Shown: in pieces, positions 8,521 to 19,957 of the stretch
How positions within the stretch are numbered: the stretch's first letter is position 1
How the letters are laid out: each line of letters begins with the position of its first letter
From: Phoronis ovalis
Lineage: Eukaryota > Phoronida > Phoronidae
Assembly (NCBI GenBank): GCA_028565635.1
Contig: JAOXYB010057278.1
Location: 1 to 25,349, forward strand
Length of the DNA stretch: 25,349 bases
Direction of reading: 5' to 3'
The notes under the pieces: generated by a model
What the model was told of the DNA's origin: nothing
Seen by the model: only the letters and a program-made list of their open reading frames with translations
Database searches by the model: none
Program-made: the position numbers and the translations under genes

Positions 8521-10022
8521 CACCGCCATGTTTTATTATAATTCCTGTGAATCACATATCTACACGCATACTAAACAATGAATAACCCAGTCTTCTATAT
8601 CATGAAGGAGCTAAAGTGAACTGATGATAAGCTTCATTATTTTGTGAACAAATTTTCTGTGTGAATGTTAGTATTTAAAAACTATATTACGGACCGGGAG
8701 GCGTAATTTCTGCTAGAAGATAACGAATCAAAAAGCAAGTGTATAGCAAAATTTTCCAGCATTCTAACGCCATCTATCGGTACCATTTAAAACAAATTCA
8801 TTATTATTGTAATTGAATATTTCATCATTACTTATCAGAATAAATGTTCAATTGATGACATTTCGATTCAGTGGAGTATTTATCAAATAATTATATAACT
8901 CTAATCAAAATAGCATTACTAGCCATTTTAGAAACGACCAATGAAATTCTTGTCTCAAAGAAGAAGCGATGGCTATATTTGCTCAAAGTTCTTATAAGAA
9001 TACAGTCTTAGACTGAATTTGCGTGTTGGATTATTGTTCTTTTGGATTGCAAGAAGATAATGTATTCTTGTTCACAGTATATTATAATAATACATCTACA
9101 AGCATTTAACTAAACCCGTTTCAAGACCGCAAAAAGCTACTGTACACACAGAGGCTTCCCGATATGCACATGTACGCATGATCTCAAAGAATAGATCGAG
9201 ACACTTTCGTTAATAACAACAGAAAACAAATGGATGTGATATCATTGCTTCACTCAGCAGCTATTAAATTTTTGGCATGCTCAAGAAAAACTAAATAGCA
9301 TATATGGTGAGGAACCTAAGCAAATTGTAGAACGTCTAGAACAAAAACCAAATCGAAATAGCCAATTGCAATGCATGATATAATGATGTTTGCCATTTCG
9401 GAGTTCTTACAGTTGAATTATATACAACATAATACATGAAACAACCAAATGGCTGTGCTAGTATTTTTTTCTTATTACTTTGGCCTTTCTTTCTTATCTT
9501 CCCTGAAAAGAAAAATGCTTCGTAACTACTAAGTTGTGTTACCTGCAGGAAAAAAAGGGTACCGACACTTCTGGATATTTCATCTCGTGAAGAAATGAGA
9601 TCACGGATGTACCTATAGAGTTAGTCACAATAGATGTAAACTGTGTTTTTTGCCTATAAAATAATTTTTTAATATTTTTGGTGAAAAAAGAAGTCAAGAA
9701 AGTCAAAACGCTACCTTGAGGTATTTGAAGATGTGCATAAAATATTTGAAATTTTAAATATAGCAATTTTAGATTTAAAAAATGCTTTTTGATTTGGGCC
9801 ACATTTTTTATTTACATGTTAAAAGTTGGATAGTGACAGATGGGTGTTTCTTACAACAGATAAATTACCTTGGATATAAAAGGTGACTCTCTAGGTATCC
9901 AAGTGTCACCAAAGTTTTGACACCAATCAAATTGCAGCCTACAATAACAGGTATAACAGTGGACTAAGCGGGTGGGGGGTCGATCACACAAATGCTGTGC
10001 TACCATAGCTTATCTGTAGCCC
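8521..10022. other. Non-coding stretch between blocks A and B
   Basis: No gene supported. The part from about 9540 to 10000 differs in texture, with Sse8387I-like CCTGCAGG, A-runs, and GGTGAC...GTCACC arms near 9881-9915. It lies directly before module a of block B, has no counterpart before copy 1, and may be an inserted repeat. An 87-codon minus-strand frame (9539-9802) has no family features. Confidence 0.4.
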
Positions 10023-10170
10023 GCTAAACAAAAAGCAAGATACCAGGCGATACCTATTCAAAATGAGTCATAATGATATAATAGATGTAGTAGGCGACGA
10101 TGGATCACGCAGAAAGAAAATCTCGGTTGGCAAAAGATTAATGACGTAATTATGCCACTCTTGTTATAAA
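10023..10170. repeat. Duplicated module a, copy 2
   Basis: This is the counterpart of 347-488 and marks the start of block B. Similarity stops close to 10170, where lower-complexity AT-rich sequence and the 33-bp repeats begin. Confidence 0.8.
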
Positions 10171-10380
10171 ATAGCTTAAAAATCTTACAAAAACAAAAAT
10201 TTAGTCCCAAAAATAATAAAAGTATATTTTTACTACTTTATTTACATTATAATTAAGTCGTGTTATTTTTTTCTAAGATTTTGTGTTTTAATTTTAAACA
10301 TTATTTTGAAAAGTGTCTTAATTTAGTGTACTATTTTATTTGGAACCGTTTTTTTTGTTGTTGTCAATTTTTCTTGTTAA

Positions 10381-10475
10381 GATCCCAAAGGCCAAAAAAG
10401 GGTATGAGTTTTGAGCTCATAGATCCCAATAAGGGTAGGAATTTTGAGCTCCTAGGTCCCAAAAAGAGGCTTTTT
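10381..10475 (+). repeat. Short tandem repeats, 33-bp period
   Basis: Two and a half units start GATCCCAA / GATCCCAA / GGTCCCAA, each with an AAGGG-like segment and TTTTGAGCTC at the end. In one frame (within a plus frame from 10260) they read as 11-residue repeats P-K-K-G-M-S-F-E-L-I-D and P-N-K-G-R-N-F-E-L-L-G. The frame stops soon after. They are absent from block A, so they sit in extra DNA between modules a and b. Confidence 0.65.
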
Positions 10476-10530
10476 TTACCCTTCATAACAAGAATGTCAC
10501 CCCCCAACTCACAAATCGACCTTTGAAATA

Positions 10531-10979
10531 TTCAGCTTAACCTGAGGCTAATATATCTAAGGTGATATTCGTTTCAGAGATTAAGTACCTCTATAATATA
10601 TATGTATTTAATTTTATATCTGTACGGGATCTGTTAAAAGTGAATAGGTGAAGCTACCTATAATATGCATCCTTTATTTAGCAATGTAAGTGGAGTTTAT
10701 GTTAGAAAACTAGGGTTGTGAATTGCTAATGTAAATAGAAGTTAGTCATTTTTGAAGCCTGCATTTGGATCTATGCAAAAACATGTATAATGTAGTTCAT
10801 CTTTACATGTGTTACAATGTGGGTAGAATCTATTCAGGGGGAGTTTCTGCTCTAGTGTATCTCATGCGTTCTAAATTTAGTGGGAACTAGTCCTCAGTTT
10901 AGCTAAAGCCACTGTTTCGAAAAGTTCAGATATTTTTCTTGTTTGAATTCTTACATTCAGTTTAATTTTTAAAAGCAGC
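10531..10979. other. Non-coding spacer before module b
   Basis: No gene or clear structure supported. Confidence 0.4.
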
Positions 10980-11207
10980 CAATGAAATCCTCTAGTCGTA
11001 ATTAATACCCACATACTGACCAATCAGGAAATATACTTCGCCAACAGTCTGTAGTAAGAAACAATTGTAGCAAAATCATACAATGGAAAACCCCTTGAGT
11101 CGATCATTTGTCAAAATCCCATAAACTAAAATAAATCCTCCCGTGTTTTGCAAAACATCCAACATAGAAAATCATATATAGTTTATTTAATATCAGGAAT
11201 ATGCAAA
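10980..11207. repeat. Duplicated module b, copy 2
   Basis: This is the counterpart of 899-1155, with the same landmark order and about 30 bp shorter through several small gaps. Confidence 0.8.
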
Positions 11208-11701
11208 AACAATAAAAAAACGAACTCGCGAATTTGATAACGAGTTTGAAGTATCTCCTAATTTCTCAATCAACCGATATGTATTAGTTTGGATCGTAAT
11301 CTTTTGTTCTATGGTGGAAAATATTAAATTATTACTAGACAAATCAAATAACGCTTGTAAAATGGCAACAAACAAATTACTTTGTAGAAAATGTTGTTTC
11401 CGAAAATACCTGTTAATTATAGCTTCGTTTTGTTACAACCCCACTACTGTACAACCAACATAGGCTGGTGTTATTGTTTATTAGCAGAATATTTTTTAAA
11501 TCAAGCTTATGCTAACATTGACTCATAAATTTGGTATGGATAAGGAATGTTCTTCTTAAAAATGATTCTATGCTGTAAACATAAGTGAACTCAATAAAAA
11601 AAACGGCACCCCCATGATTTTTCCAAAAAGCGGAACATTTTCCATCATACAACAGTGCAATACATATATGGTACACCATCAAATCTTCCTACTGTTAAAA
11701 C
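11208..11701. other. Extra sequence between b and c in block B
   Basis: Block A has only about 110 bp here, block B about 490 bp. One plus-strand frame is open for roughly 90 codons (about 11190-11462, no ATG until 11311) and includes L-L-C-R-K-C-C-F. That is unusual for this base composition, but the family's end motifs are missing, so it is not called as a gene. Confidence 0.35.
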
Positions 11702-12052
11702 ACGCAACAAAATAAAAAAAGCAAAAAACACTGCACAATTATCTACAAAAAAAATACTCTAAATCTGTAAAATAGCAAAATTAAGACAAAATTAACTTAG
11801 TCGAAGGAATAATTTTTGGCAAGAACAATCTGGTAGAATATACTATAAAGTGCTTGAACTAACCGACATGTTTAATTTAGAAAATTGTTTTTTACAATTG
11901 GGCAATTTGTTTTCTTATTCTTATATTTATTTTTAACGCTAAAAGGATTAATCTTGTGCCCCTAAACACAATGATTTGATCTAATTTAGACTTAACATAT
12001 ATCAGTTGCCAACATCAAATGCACTTCAGTACCTTTGCACCAATCTACGCGT
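11702..12052. repeat. Duplicated module c, copy 3
   Basis: This is the counterpart of 1264-1478 and 3105-3437. GTAAAATAGCAAAATTAAGACAAAATTAACTTAG is the clearest shared run and is also the point where copy 4 is interrupted. Confidence 0.75.
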
Positions 12053-12440
12053 AATTTTTTTAACTTCTGTTTTAATTGTAATCCTAATGAATTGTGTTAC
12101 GTAACCTTTAACATTTTTTTAAAATGAAAGTAAGATAATTACCGCGATAAGATCCTTTGATTTTGAACATACCTTTTGAAATATAAAAAAATAAATAGGA
12201 TTAACAAAACTTACTGTTATTTTTTAGTATATCATTAGTCTAAGCACATAAAAAAATATGCAAAAACTTTTTTATTTCTTGCCTCGTAACTTAGATTTTA
12301 AAATAGCACACATCTCATAGCAACTAGGCCAAAAAATTAGCTTTATTGAGTAAAATAATCATAATAATAATAAATACATGTACTTTGGTAAATTGTTGCA
12401 TTATCCCTAAATTAAAACACAACGTCTAACGAATATATAC
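12053..12440. other. Non-coding, AT-rich
   Basis: No gene supported. A short AAT-repeat lies at about 12357-12375. Confidence 0.4.
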
Positions 12441-12770
12441 TTGTGAATATGAAATAATTGTTTTTTTGTGAAACAATATAAAATAAATACGCACAATACT
12501 ATATTCTATGGTAATTGCAGACACGTTTAGGTTCTGTAACAATGTAAATATATTACAGTATACGTCTTTTTGAAACTAACTGTGATGTGTTAATGTATTT
12601 GGTGAAGTAATTATAAGGCATCATATATACGGACTTAATTCATATAAATTATCGTAAGTTTTATATGTAAAGATGTCTCGTCAAACTTGATAAAGAAGTG
12701 CATACCTTAGTCAATTTGAAGTGGAAACCGGCGCCGAAATTGCTACAGTTTTTACGATAACAAAACTAAA
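12441..12770. repeat. Duplicated module d, copy 2
   Basis: It contains AGATGTCTCGTCAAACTTGATAAA near 12671. Beyond it, TTTGAAGTGGAAACCG-CGCC and TTTTTACGATAACAAAACT match 18040-18090 better than block A, so blocks B and C share this half most recently. Confidence 0.75.
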
Positions 12771-13631
12771 ACCAATTGCGATAGACACACCATAGGTCAC
12801 AAATATTGAATACACAAATAACACTATATAACCTATATAATAATCGAGAGCGCAGTAATATTCAAATAAATATAATATATAAGATTTTTAATTAAATGGT
12901 TTTAACTATACACATGTATAACATCACATAAAAAATTAACACTTAGTAGTATGCTTCTTTTTTCATTTTCAATTTGTGGATAAAAGATTTCCTTACTTTG
13001 TGAAATGCCAGCTCAGGTATACAATAAATACTTTAAACTGTTATTATTCTTGGGAAATTTTATATCATCGGGTTTATAATATTGTTAGAAGCACAGTTGT
13101 GTAATATTTTTGCCTTTCTCATGTAAAGTAAGTTTCCAAGAACAACTATATTGCAAGTTCTAATTAAACATCATACTTTAATTTTTTAGGTGATAGACAA
13201 AGATTCGAATCATATTACGGAAACGCACAATGTACATATAGTGTAGTAATATGTTATGTTACTATATATATATACATGATTTCAGTAGTTATATCCTACT
13301 CGATATACTAATATGTGTGCTATAACTTGTCCAGATAATTGCTAAGTAGACGTATTATTGATATTGCGGCCACTCTACATGCTGTAATAATAGCGGATCT
13401 GAATAAATTTTGCTGCAGTAATGTTTTTTAACCGTAATTATATAACAAAAAAAATAGTATTTCGAAGAACAAGAACTTCAAAAGCATTACGGGGGGACAA
13501 AAACTTTCTAGCCTGTGTTGAGATCGAGAGGTCTGTAAACACGTGGTTTTCTTTACTTATTGGGTAAAATGCAGTGGACAAATCACTTTTGGTTTACACT
13601 AGTAGCCGTTAATATTGAGAAATAACTCAAG
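12771..13631. other. Non-coding, AT-rich
   Basis: No gene supported. There is a short TA microsatellite near 13262. An inverted CCAAT (ATTGG) lies about 75 bp before the pseudogene. Confidence 0.4.
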
Positions 13632-13806
13632 GAAGCAAACGAAGTTAAAGTTATAAAAATACCATCGACAAAGCGTGTGTAAGCAAGAACCATCTTGTCG
13701 CAGAGCTGCATATATATTTTGCAAAAAATGCAACGGAAACTCTCATTCACAGATTTGCATAGATACAGAAACAGCATTAACCGTTCAGTACCTCCGTAAA
13801 AAATAA
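13632..13806 (+). pseudogene. Decayed copy of the cysteine-rich family in block B
   Basis: Codons 2-9 read A-N-E-V-K-V-I-K. One extra A in an A-run (13655-13659) then shifts the frame, and Y-H-R-Q-S-V-C-K follows, so A2, N3, E4, Y10 and H11 sit exactly where they do in gene 2 (A-N-D...E-Y-H). The frame then runs through P-S-C-R-R, I-F-C-K-K-C-N-G-N and Q-I-C-I-D-T to a TAA at 13804. The start codon is lost (GAA in its place) and the second CxC with the canonical tail is missing. It lies between modules d and e, the same place gene 1 takes in block A, which supports orthology of the slot. A 64-codon minus-strand frame across it is a shadow. Confidence 0.68.
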
Positions 13807-13926
13807 TTTATTTCATGAAAGATTTCTTCCAAGCAATACCAGGTATATGTTTGGTATCATACGTAACCAAGGTATTGGGTTTCTTTCTAAAAAGACGAAT
13901 AACTACAGCCCGCACTGCTGAAGACG

Positions 13927-14150
13927 AGTTCACACAAAGCTGCAACTTCTACCATCAAGTAATTTTCTAATACATAGCAAGCTTGACATAATAAGTTAGT
14001 TCATGATTATAAAATTATTCTTTATGTAAGAGTCTAGGAAAATAGCATACTTTATTTCTATGCCAGTGCTGTTTTATCAAAAAGCAAAATAGCAATTCAT
14101 CAATACCAGGTAAGCATATGCTTAGAAAATGCAAAACAATATAATACTGA
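13927..14150. repeat. Duplicated module e, copy 2
   Basis: This is the counterpart of 5822-6018, with a short insertion (about 30 bp) before ATGCTTAGAAAA. Confidence 0.8.
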
Positions 14151-14284
14151 TCTAAAATATTGCAAAAAGATATTTAATGTACTTTACCATTCATTTTTAA
14201 ACAGCATTACTGTTCTATGAGATTTGTAACTGTTCATAATAGTAAATATACTTGAATATTTATCTTACCAACAAAGTTTTAGTA

Positions 14285-14650
14285 AAGTACATATATACCT
14301 GAAAAATATTACGTGCAATACTGGTGAAACGCAATAAACAGGAATGAACATCCACAAAAAGCATCCTACTTTAGCCTATCATACGCCATAGAAAGGTATG
14401 ATTCACCAAAAATCAAAATATTAAACAGTTTCTTACCGTTTTTGTTTATTCTGCAACCAAACAGTATAATCCATATATGCGCTATGTATGCTAGCGAAAT
14501 AATCTGAGAGTAATGTATCCGTAAATAAAAGACTTCTTTGTGAAATTCACGATGAATTTCACTTCACATCCAGCTCACAGATCTATACTATTGCCTAATT
14601 TTATCGCTATACGTACAATGGTGGTCGGAGTGCTGTTTTTTATTGATTTA
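14285..14650. repeat. Duplicated modules f and g, block B
   Basis: Here f and g are continuous. In block A the same junction is broken at about 6290, and g resumes only after gene 2. This copy therefore shows either the ancestral arrangement or a deletion of a gene-bearing segment. Confidence 0.75.
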
Positions 14651-14924
14651 GGGATAATGAAATACCGCGTGCTTTTAGTTTGAACAACTGTTAGAAAGAT
14701 AAAATACTTAATTACAGAAATTAAGCATTTTAATATGGAATATTAGTGTTTATCATACGGATACATTCCTATATATGAAAATATGAATGTATCATACAAG
14801 AGAATAATTATGTCCAGAAATGTTGTTCTTGTTAGGTTCAGTTTCCTGTTTAATAACATTTATCTAGTTTCTGTCCATAGCTGCGCGTGTGCTAACAGAA
14901 ATAGAAATACTAATATATTTTTTC

Positions 14925-15025
14925 TGTATTCTTTTGCTATAGCCTTTTTTGAGCAAACATTTATCATACGATAAGAAAACACTTTATCACTGCATGCCAG
15001 ATAATGAACATCAGCAAAACCATAT
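14925..15025. repeat. Duplicated module h, copy 2
   Basis: This is the counterpart of 8440-8520. The plus frame from the shared ATG (14994) runs for 40 codons with two cysteines but has no second CxC and no V-D tail. Confidence 0.5.
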
Positions 15026-15893
15026 GTCAATCAGCGCATGCCACACAATAAATATTCTGTATAAAGACGAGGAATTCTACTGTCCTAGAATTCAAAATAA
15101 CCTAGTGATATAGTTAACTGTTATTGAGAAATATTACTACACATGTTTGATGGGCCATTTCTAGCGTCTGTTTAATAGCGCATAATACCTGTTTATTTAC
15201 ATATATTTACATATATGTATTTTGAAAACAGAGACATCATCAACACCAGCTCCACGACATTGTAGGGAAAGTGTCACATGCATTTTCGAGTCTCGGTTTA
15301 TGAATAAAATGTTCCGCATGCTTATCAAAGACGGTGACAGGTTTTTCTTCTGACTGATTTCGTTTTCATCTTTACAAAAAGATGTAAACATTTTGTGTCA
15401 GTGTTATCAAACGGCTTTTCCTTTTTAGATCCGATTCCATTCTGATCAAACAGCTAGAACACCACATGAATACTTATCCGCGATTTGCAGGTGACATTGA
15501 AGTATATTCCAGTCAATGTGTACAACTTTGAATTGCAATATAATTTTGTTCCATGGAGAAACTATCACAAGACGAGACAAATAACACTGATAAAATGAAA
15601 AAAGAACGAATTTGTTGCTTTGTAACTGCTGCTTCTGAAAATGTTTGTTAGGTTTTATTTTTTTTGAACAAAGCGTAAGTTAAAATCAAAAGAATTTAAG
15701 TAATAATAATAAAATCATAGCTATGGTTTGCATTGGAAATGCTCTTTTTAAAATGAATTATATATATGCTGTTTGTGTACTAAAACAACCGTACACATCC
15801 CGCGTTTTTCATTAAGCCCTCACAAAATGCGTTTCTTATCTCTGGAATTTTACTTCGGGATACTGTTGTAACATTCAATAAAAATCTATACAC
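15026..15893. other. Non-coding between blocks B and C
   Basis: No gene supported. A 64-codon minus-strand frame (15197-15391) has no recognisable features. Confidence 0.4.
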
Positions 15894-16690
15894 GTTTTCG
15901 GAATAAAACACAAAATGCCGAAAAAATAACTACAAAACACATTTTTACAGTTGTAAAATAGAAAATTTAAGACCAAACTAGATTCCATGTCGCATGACAA
16001 GTACACTTTTTCGAACACAAATTTTGTGTCGGCCATTTCGGATTAAAAATAGCCGTCAAATACTACAAATTGTCATTTTAAGAAGTCAGCAAACATTTAA
16101 TCCAAGTTTCGGTGAAGTCGGTCAAGTACTTGATGAGGTAATCAAGATGTTTTCACATGGCAACCATTTTGAATGCAAAATAGCAACCGCCTTTTTTACT
16201 TCAACATTTTACCCTCAGAAAATGGCAAGCACCTTTATCCAAATTTCGTGGAAATCGGTCTAATAGTTTCCATAGTGCTAGTGGCCGCTATTTTAGATTA
16301 CATCAAAAAAGTGTCCTGTTCAGATCCATAAAAACATTTCCACAAAATTCCGTTTAAATCTGACCCGTACTTACTGAGAAAACCTTCGGAAAGAATTACT
16401 GAAAAAAGAGAACGGATGTGACAACAGTATGTCTTCCAACTTTATTGTTGGAAGCGATAATTAGCTTAGTTCAATGGATAAACTATTCAAGAAAACACGG
16501 CAAGAATTATCTAATAGATCTCACTAGGCAATACTTGTGGTAAGTGATACGTTTCGTTCCGAAATTCATTTTTTTAACTAGGAGCAATTCTTTTTCTCAT
16601 ATGTATTTCAATATTGAAAAGCAAAATATCCACTAAGTTACAATGAGTTGGCCTAATTTCAACTTATTATTGTACGGTAATCTACATTTA
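15894..16690. repeat. Duplicated module c, copy 4, split by an insertion
   Basis: The left part (15894-15979) ends GTAAAATAGAAAATTTAAGACCAAA. The right part restarts at TTAGCTTAGTTCAATGGA (16461) and runs through ATTCAAGAAAACACGGCAAGAATTATCTAATAGA, matching copies 1 to 3. About 480 bp of unrelated sequence separates them. Confidence 0.72.
15980..16460. mobile_element. Inserted repeat element inside module c
   Basis: This sequence is absent from the three other copies of c, so it was inserted after duplication. It carries degenerate subrepeats: TCCAAGTTTCGGTGAAGTCGG near 16101, TCCAAATTTCGTGGAAATCGG near 16238 and a weaker third near 16339. GGCCATTT/CAACCATTTTG/GGCCGCTATTTT segments are interleaved. 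Near its right end CTTCCAAC (16433-16440) and GTTGGAAG (16447-16454) form a perfect 8-bp stem around TTTATT. An 89-codon plus frame across it is a by-product of the repeats. I see no transposase and no certain target-site duplication, so the class is open. Confidence 0.6.
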
Positions 16691-17939
16691 ATACAATCTG
16701 CTACATGTACACTTATGTCTTGTAATACCCTTATCATTTACACCTGTTTTATTTGAAATCGCAGCTCTCATGAATTGTTCATATATTGACATGCTTGAAT
16801 AAGGTTAAAATAACTTTCGTTTTTCTAGTTAGAAGAACGTCACGTATATGGCATTTATTAACCAAAAGAAACTGGTCATACATGATTTTTTTAAATTATA
16901 CATATTCTACATTGTTCCTGTATTTAAATTTAAAATAATTTATTCTTAGTAGATCCTTGCAGAAAAATAGTAACATGTTAGTGTATCATATTTTACAAAA
17001 TTCGTTAATATAAATTCTTTTCAAAAGCTATTAATATATGCCAAATTTAAAATTTATTAAAATTTAATTGAAAATAAGCTAGTACACATAAAAAATGTAT
17101 TATGGCTTCATCTTACCACATTTCAAAACAAGTTACATTGAAAATATAAAGAATGGAGAGGATTTTTTTAACAATATAGTACTGGTACATATACATGTAT
17201 CAGTAGCCTGTGCACATCAAAACAAACAACATTTAGTGCGAGCTAGAAGACAAAAACTAGGTTGTTCACACATATTCATAATTCATCTTATATGTAAATC
17301 AAACATGCATTATTTTCGTAGTTGATCCAGAATTCATCACACTGCTGTAAATTAATTACAAAAAAATTCATTCATTGATTCTTCTGAATAAGTCATGTTT
17401 TTATTTCGTTTTAGCATATAATGGAAGGAACAGATTGCTTATAAAGTAAGGAGAATAGTGCACATATTTCATATTTTAAAAATCGTCAAGATGATGCGCA
17501 TTACATTAAATTATATAGGTTATCCATGTTATTACAGACATTTAACAGAGGTTTTCGTGTATTATTTCGTGTATTATAAAAAGAAGACTATATGTGAAAA
17601 TATCTAGTTTTAACTAAAAACTTCACCACATACCATTATAAATACATTAATAAAGTTGAGCTAACAAATACGTACACGTAGATATAGTTATGTTAGTTTT
17701 ATGAACTCTTATAATTTAATACTTTTATGGAGTTACCAACAATAGCTAATTGACATTCTCAAAGGTTGATCAATCTCCTAATTTTTATTACAGAAATCAT
17801 ATATAAAGGAAGGTGATAAAACTTTCAATATAAGCGTTGCTTTGCAATTTTGATTTGTGCAACATTTCATTTCTTTTTGAAAATATCATAAAACAGTATG
17901 CACGTCCTTGAAGAGGAACCTAATTTAAAAATCAGATTT
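16691..17939. other. Non-coding, AT-rich
   Basis: No gene supported. A 76-codon plus frame (17095-17325) has no family features. Confidence 0.4.
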
Positions 17940-18090
17940 GAACTGAGACTTTATTCGGAATTCAAATAAATTATCATAAGTATCATAAATATGCAATGAT
18001 GTCTCGTCATACTTGATAAAAACTACAATTTTAGCTCATTTCAAGTAGAAATCGACGCCAGCATTACGATAATTTTATGATAGTAAAACT
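17940..18090. repeat. Duplicated module d, copy 3
   Basis: GAGACTTTATTCGGA-TTCA, AAATTATCATAAG, TGATGTCTCGTCATACTTGATAAA, then TTTCAAGTAGAAATCGACGCC and ACGATAATTTTATGATAGTAAAACT. The second half is closest to 12690-12770. Confidence 0.72.
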
Positions 18091-19027
18091 GAAGACCTCA
18101 CTAGGATTGACCATAGATAACAAAACTTAAATCGTGATACGAATATAATTTATTTCTATATAAATTCATGCATTGTTAAAACACTCGCGAAGAACAATTC
18201 AAATTACTTGTACAAATACAACTATCAATTTGATTCCTTTGTTTTTTAAGTCGGTTTAATTTCCGCGAGAAAAGCTGGTAATAATGTTGCATTTTTACGA
18301 ATTGCGTTATCTACGTTCAGGGGGTGTTTGAAAAATGATCACCGTTTTAAAGTGGTTTAAATATTTGAAAGAATGTTTTTGTTCAACGTCAAGATATTTG
18401 GCTAATTCGTGGCGTCAAGGTTTTTTCGAGTAACGTCATGAAGTTCAAAATTGTGTTCCTTCCGTGAAAATCACTTTTTTCGCATTTTAAAAAAATCTAG
18501 AAATGTACATTTTTTATTTTTTGATATGTTTTTCTCCTTCCCTTGAGCCTACTTTAGACATCATTTTTACTCTCAAGTGCATTCCAAACGTAATAAGTAG
18601 TAGAATTTATACCTCGGCCAAAATCGCAAAAATTCTGCCGTTATTCTAAAATTAAATGTCTTCACGGTAAAATACGGATACATGTCATGCCTTTCAAATG
18701 TTATTAAAAACACCTTCCATTATATTTTGCTTGTCGCAAATTGTTTACAGTCTATGCAACCGCTATTTCGTTATTACAAAAAACGAACATTTTGCGCTTT
18801 AAAAAAAACTGGAGAAGCAACTGGCCTTCATATTATATGAGATGTTTCCTTAACAGCTACTCACGTCTATTTTTAATCATAAAAGAAACTAAATGGTATG
18901 AATATATTTTTGGTAAAAAGACTCATGATCGGTTGCAAGTCATATCAAGCATCTGGTAGAAGTAATAAGAACTGAAGAGTTTCCTCTGTATGTATCAATT
19001 TTACGATGACGTTTGTTCCGGTATTCA
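18091..19027. other. Non-coding, with a probable inserted repeat
   Basis: The stretch from about 18300 to 18690 (GGGGGTGTTTGAAAAATGATCACCG..., CAACGTCAAG, GTGGCGTCAAGG, TAACGTCATGAAG) is less AT-rich and has a repeated CGTCA/GTCAAG flavour unlike the neighbouring duplicated DNA. No protein-coding potential is visible. Confidence 0.35.
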
Positions 19028-19140
19028 GTTTATAAAGCAACTGATGTATACCATTCACAAAAGACAGTCTTTTAGTCAAATAAACTTTGTCAGCTGCTGT
19101 TACGTCCAGTATAATCGATTTGACTGTTGTGTAAAGGCCT
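19028..19140 (+). pseudogene. Possible heavily decayed family copy in block C
   Basis: One frame reads A-T-D-V-Y-H-S-Q-K-T-V-F-stop-S-N-K-L-C-Q, comparable with V-I-K-Y-H-R-Q-S-V-C-K-Q-E-P-S-C-R of the 13.6 kb pseudogene. AGCAA, TATACCAT-CACAAA and CTTGTC...AGCTGC are shared at DNA level. It lies about 0.9 kb after module d, as the block B pseudogene does. Another frame gives S-C-C-Y-V and F-D-C-C-V-K. The match is short and stop-interrupted. A 70-codon minus-strand frame covers the same DNA and could be the real signal instead. Confidence 0.3.
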
Positions 19141-19157
19141 GAAAAAATACCTAACAA

Positions 19158-19922
19158 ATAACATCAGTCAAATCCTAGGAAAGTTTTCGATAGCGGAATT
19201 TGTCATAACACCCATAGATTACAATTATAAAAAAAATATGAAAAAAAGCATAATATAAAATCAAAGTCTGACTGACTAAAAAAAATTATAATTATCACAA
19301 ATAATAACTTAGTGTAGCGAATATTATTCGACACCATTCATTCACACTGACTTTATGCGTCAAGTTAAGGTTTAGCTAATCATATGAAAATTTATATATT
19401 TTTAAAGTAACTCAAACTCTAAATATGTAACATATTATTCTCTAAGTAGGTCATGGGACTTAAACGATTGCCGTTTTGGGCTAAAACGTTAATTTTTTAA
19501 AACAAAAATTCAGTATAATTCAATAGAGCATAAGAATATAAATAGAATGTAATATAAATTCAATAGGATATAATTAAGTCAAAAACCCTTTTACAACATA
19601 TTTGAATATTGCACAAATTATATTCTTTACATATGTAGCACAAAAAGCATCTCAAAATTTTTGACAAACACTGTGAATTTCCAAATCTTTATCTCTTTAA
19701 TTGTATTGATTTTTTCCTAATATAAAGTTTCAAAAATCTGTTATAGTTTTCTCTAGCTATATTTATACAAATTATTTGGGCAAAGTTTCAACTGTGGAGT
19801 TTTATTGGTTTTTGTCTTATATTCTTTTGAATTTTACATTTTACAATGGCAACCATATAGGTCACGTGGTATACCCAGAGAAAAATAAATTACAGATTTA
19901 GAAAGTTTGGTCTGTATATTCA

Positions 19923-19957
<35 letters not shown>

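Noticed and set aside
8494-8545. Short frame M-P-N-N-E-D-Q-R-Y-I-H with H at position 11, as in the family
   Set aside because: The homologous copy at 14994 does not keep Y-H and neither continues into the CxC pattern; treated as module h.
9539-9802. 87-codon minus-strand frame
   Set aside because: Composition is driven by A and T runs and there is no support from duplication or motifs.
10260-10526. 88-codon plus-strand frame over the 33-bp repeats
   Set aside because: The first half is a T-rich run and the second is the repeat itself, seen in degenerate non-coding form in this DNA.
15994-16263. 89-codon plus-strand frame
   Set aside because: It lies wholly inside the inserted repeat and its residues follow from the TCCAAATTTCG-type subrepeats.
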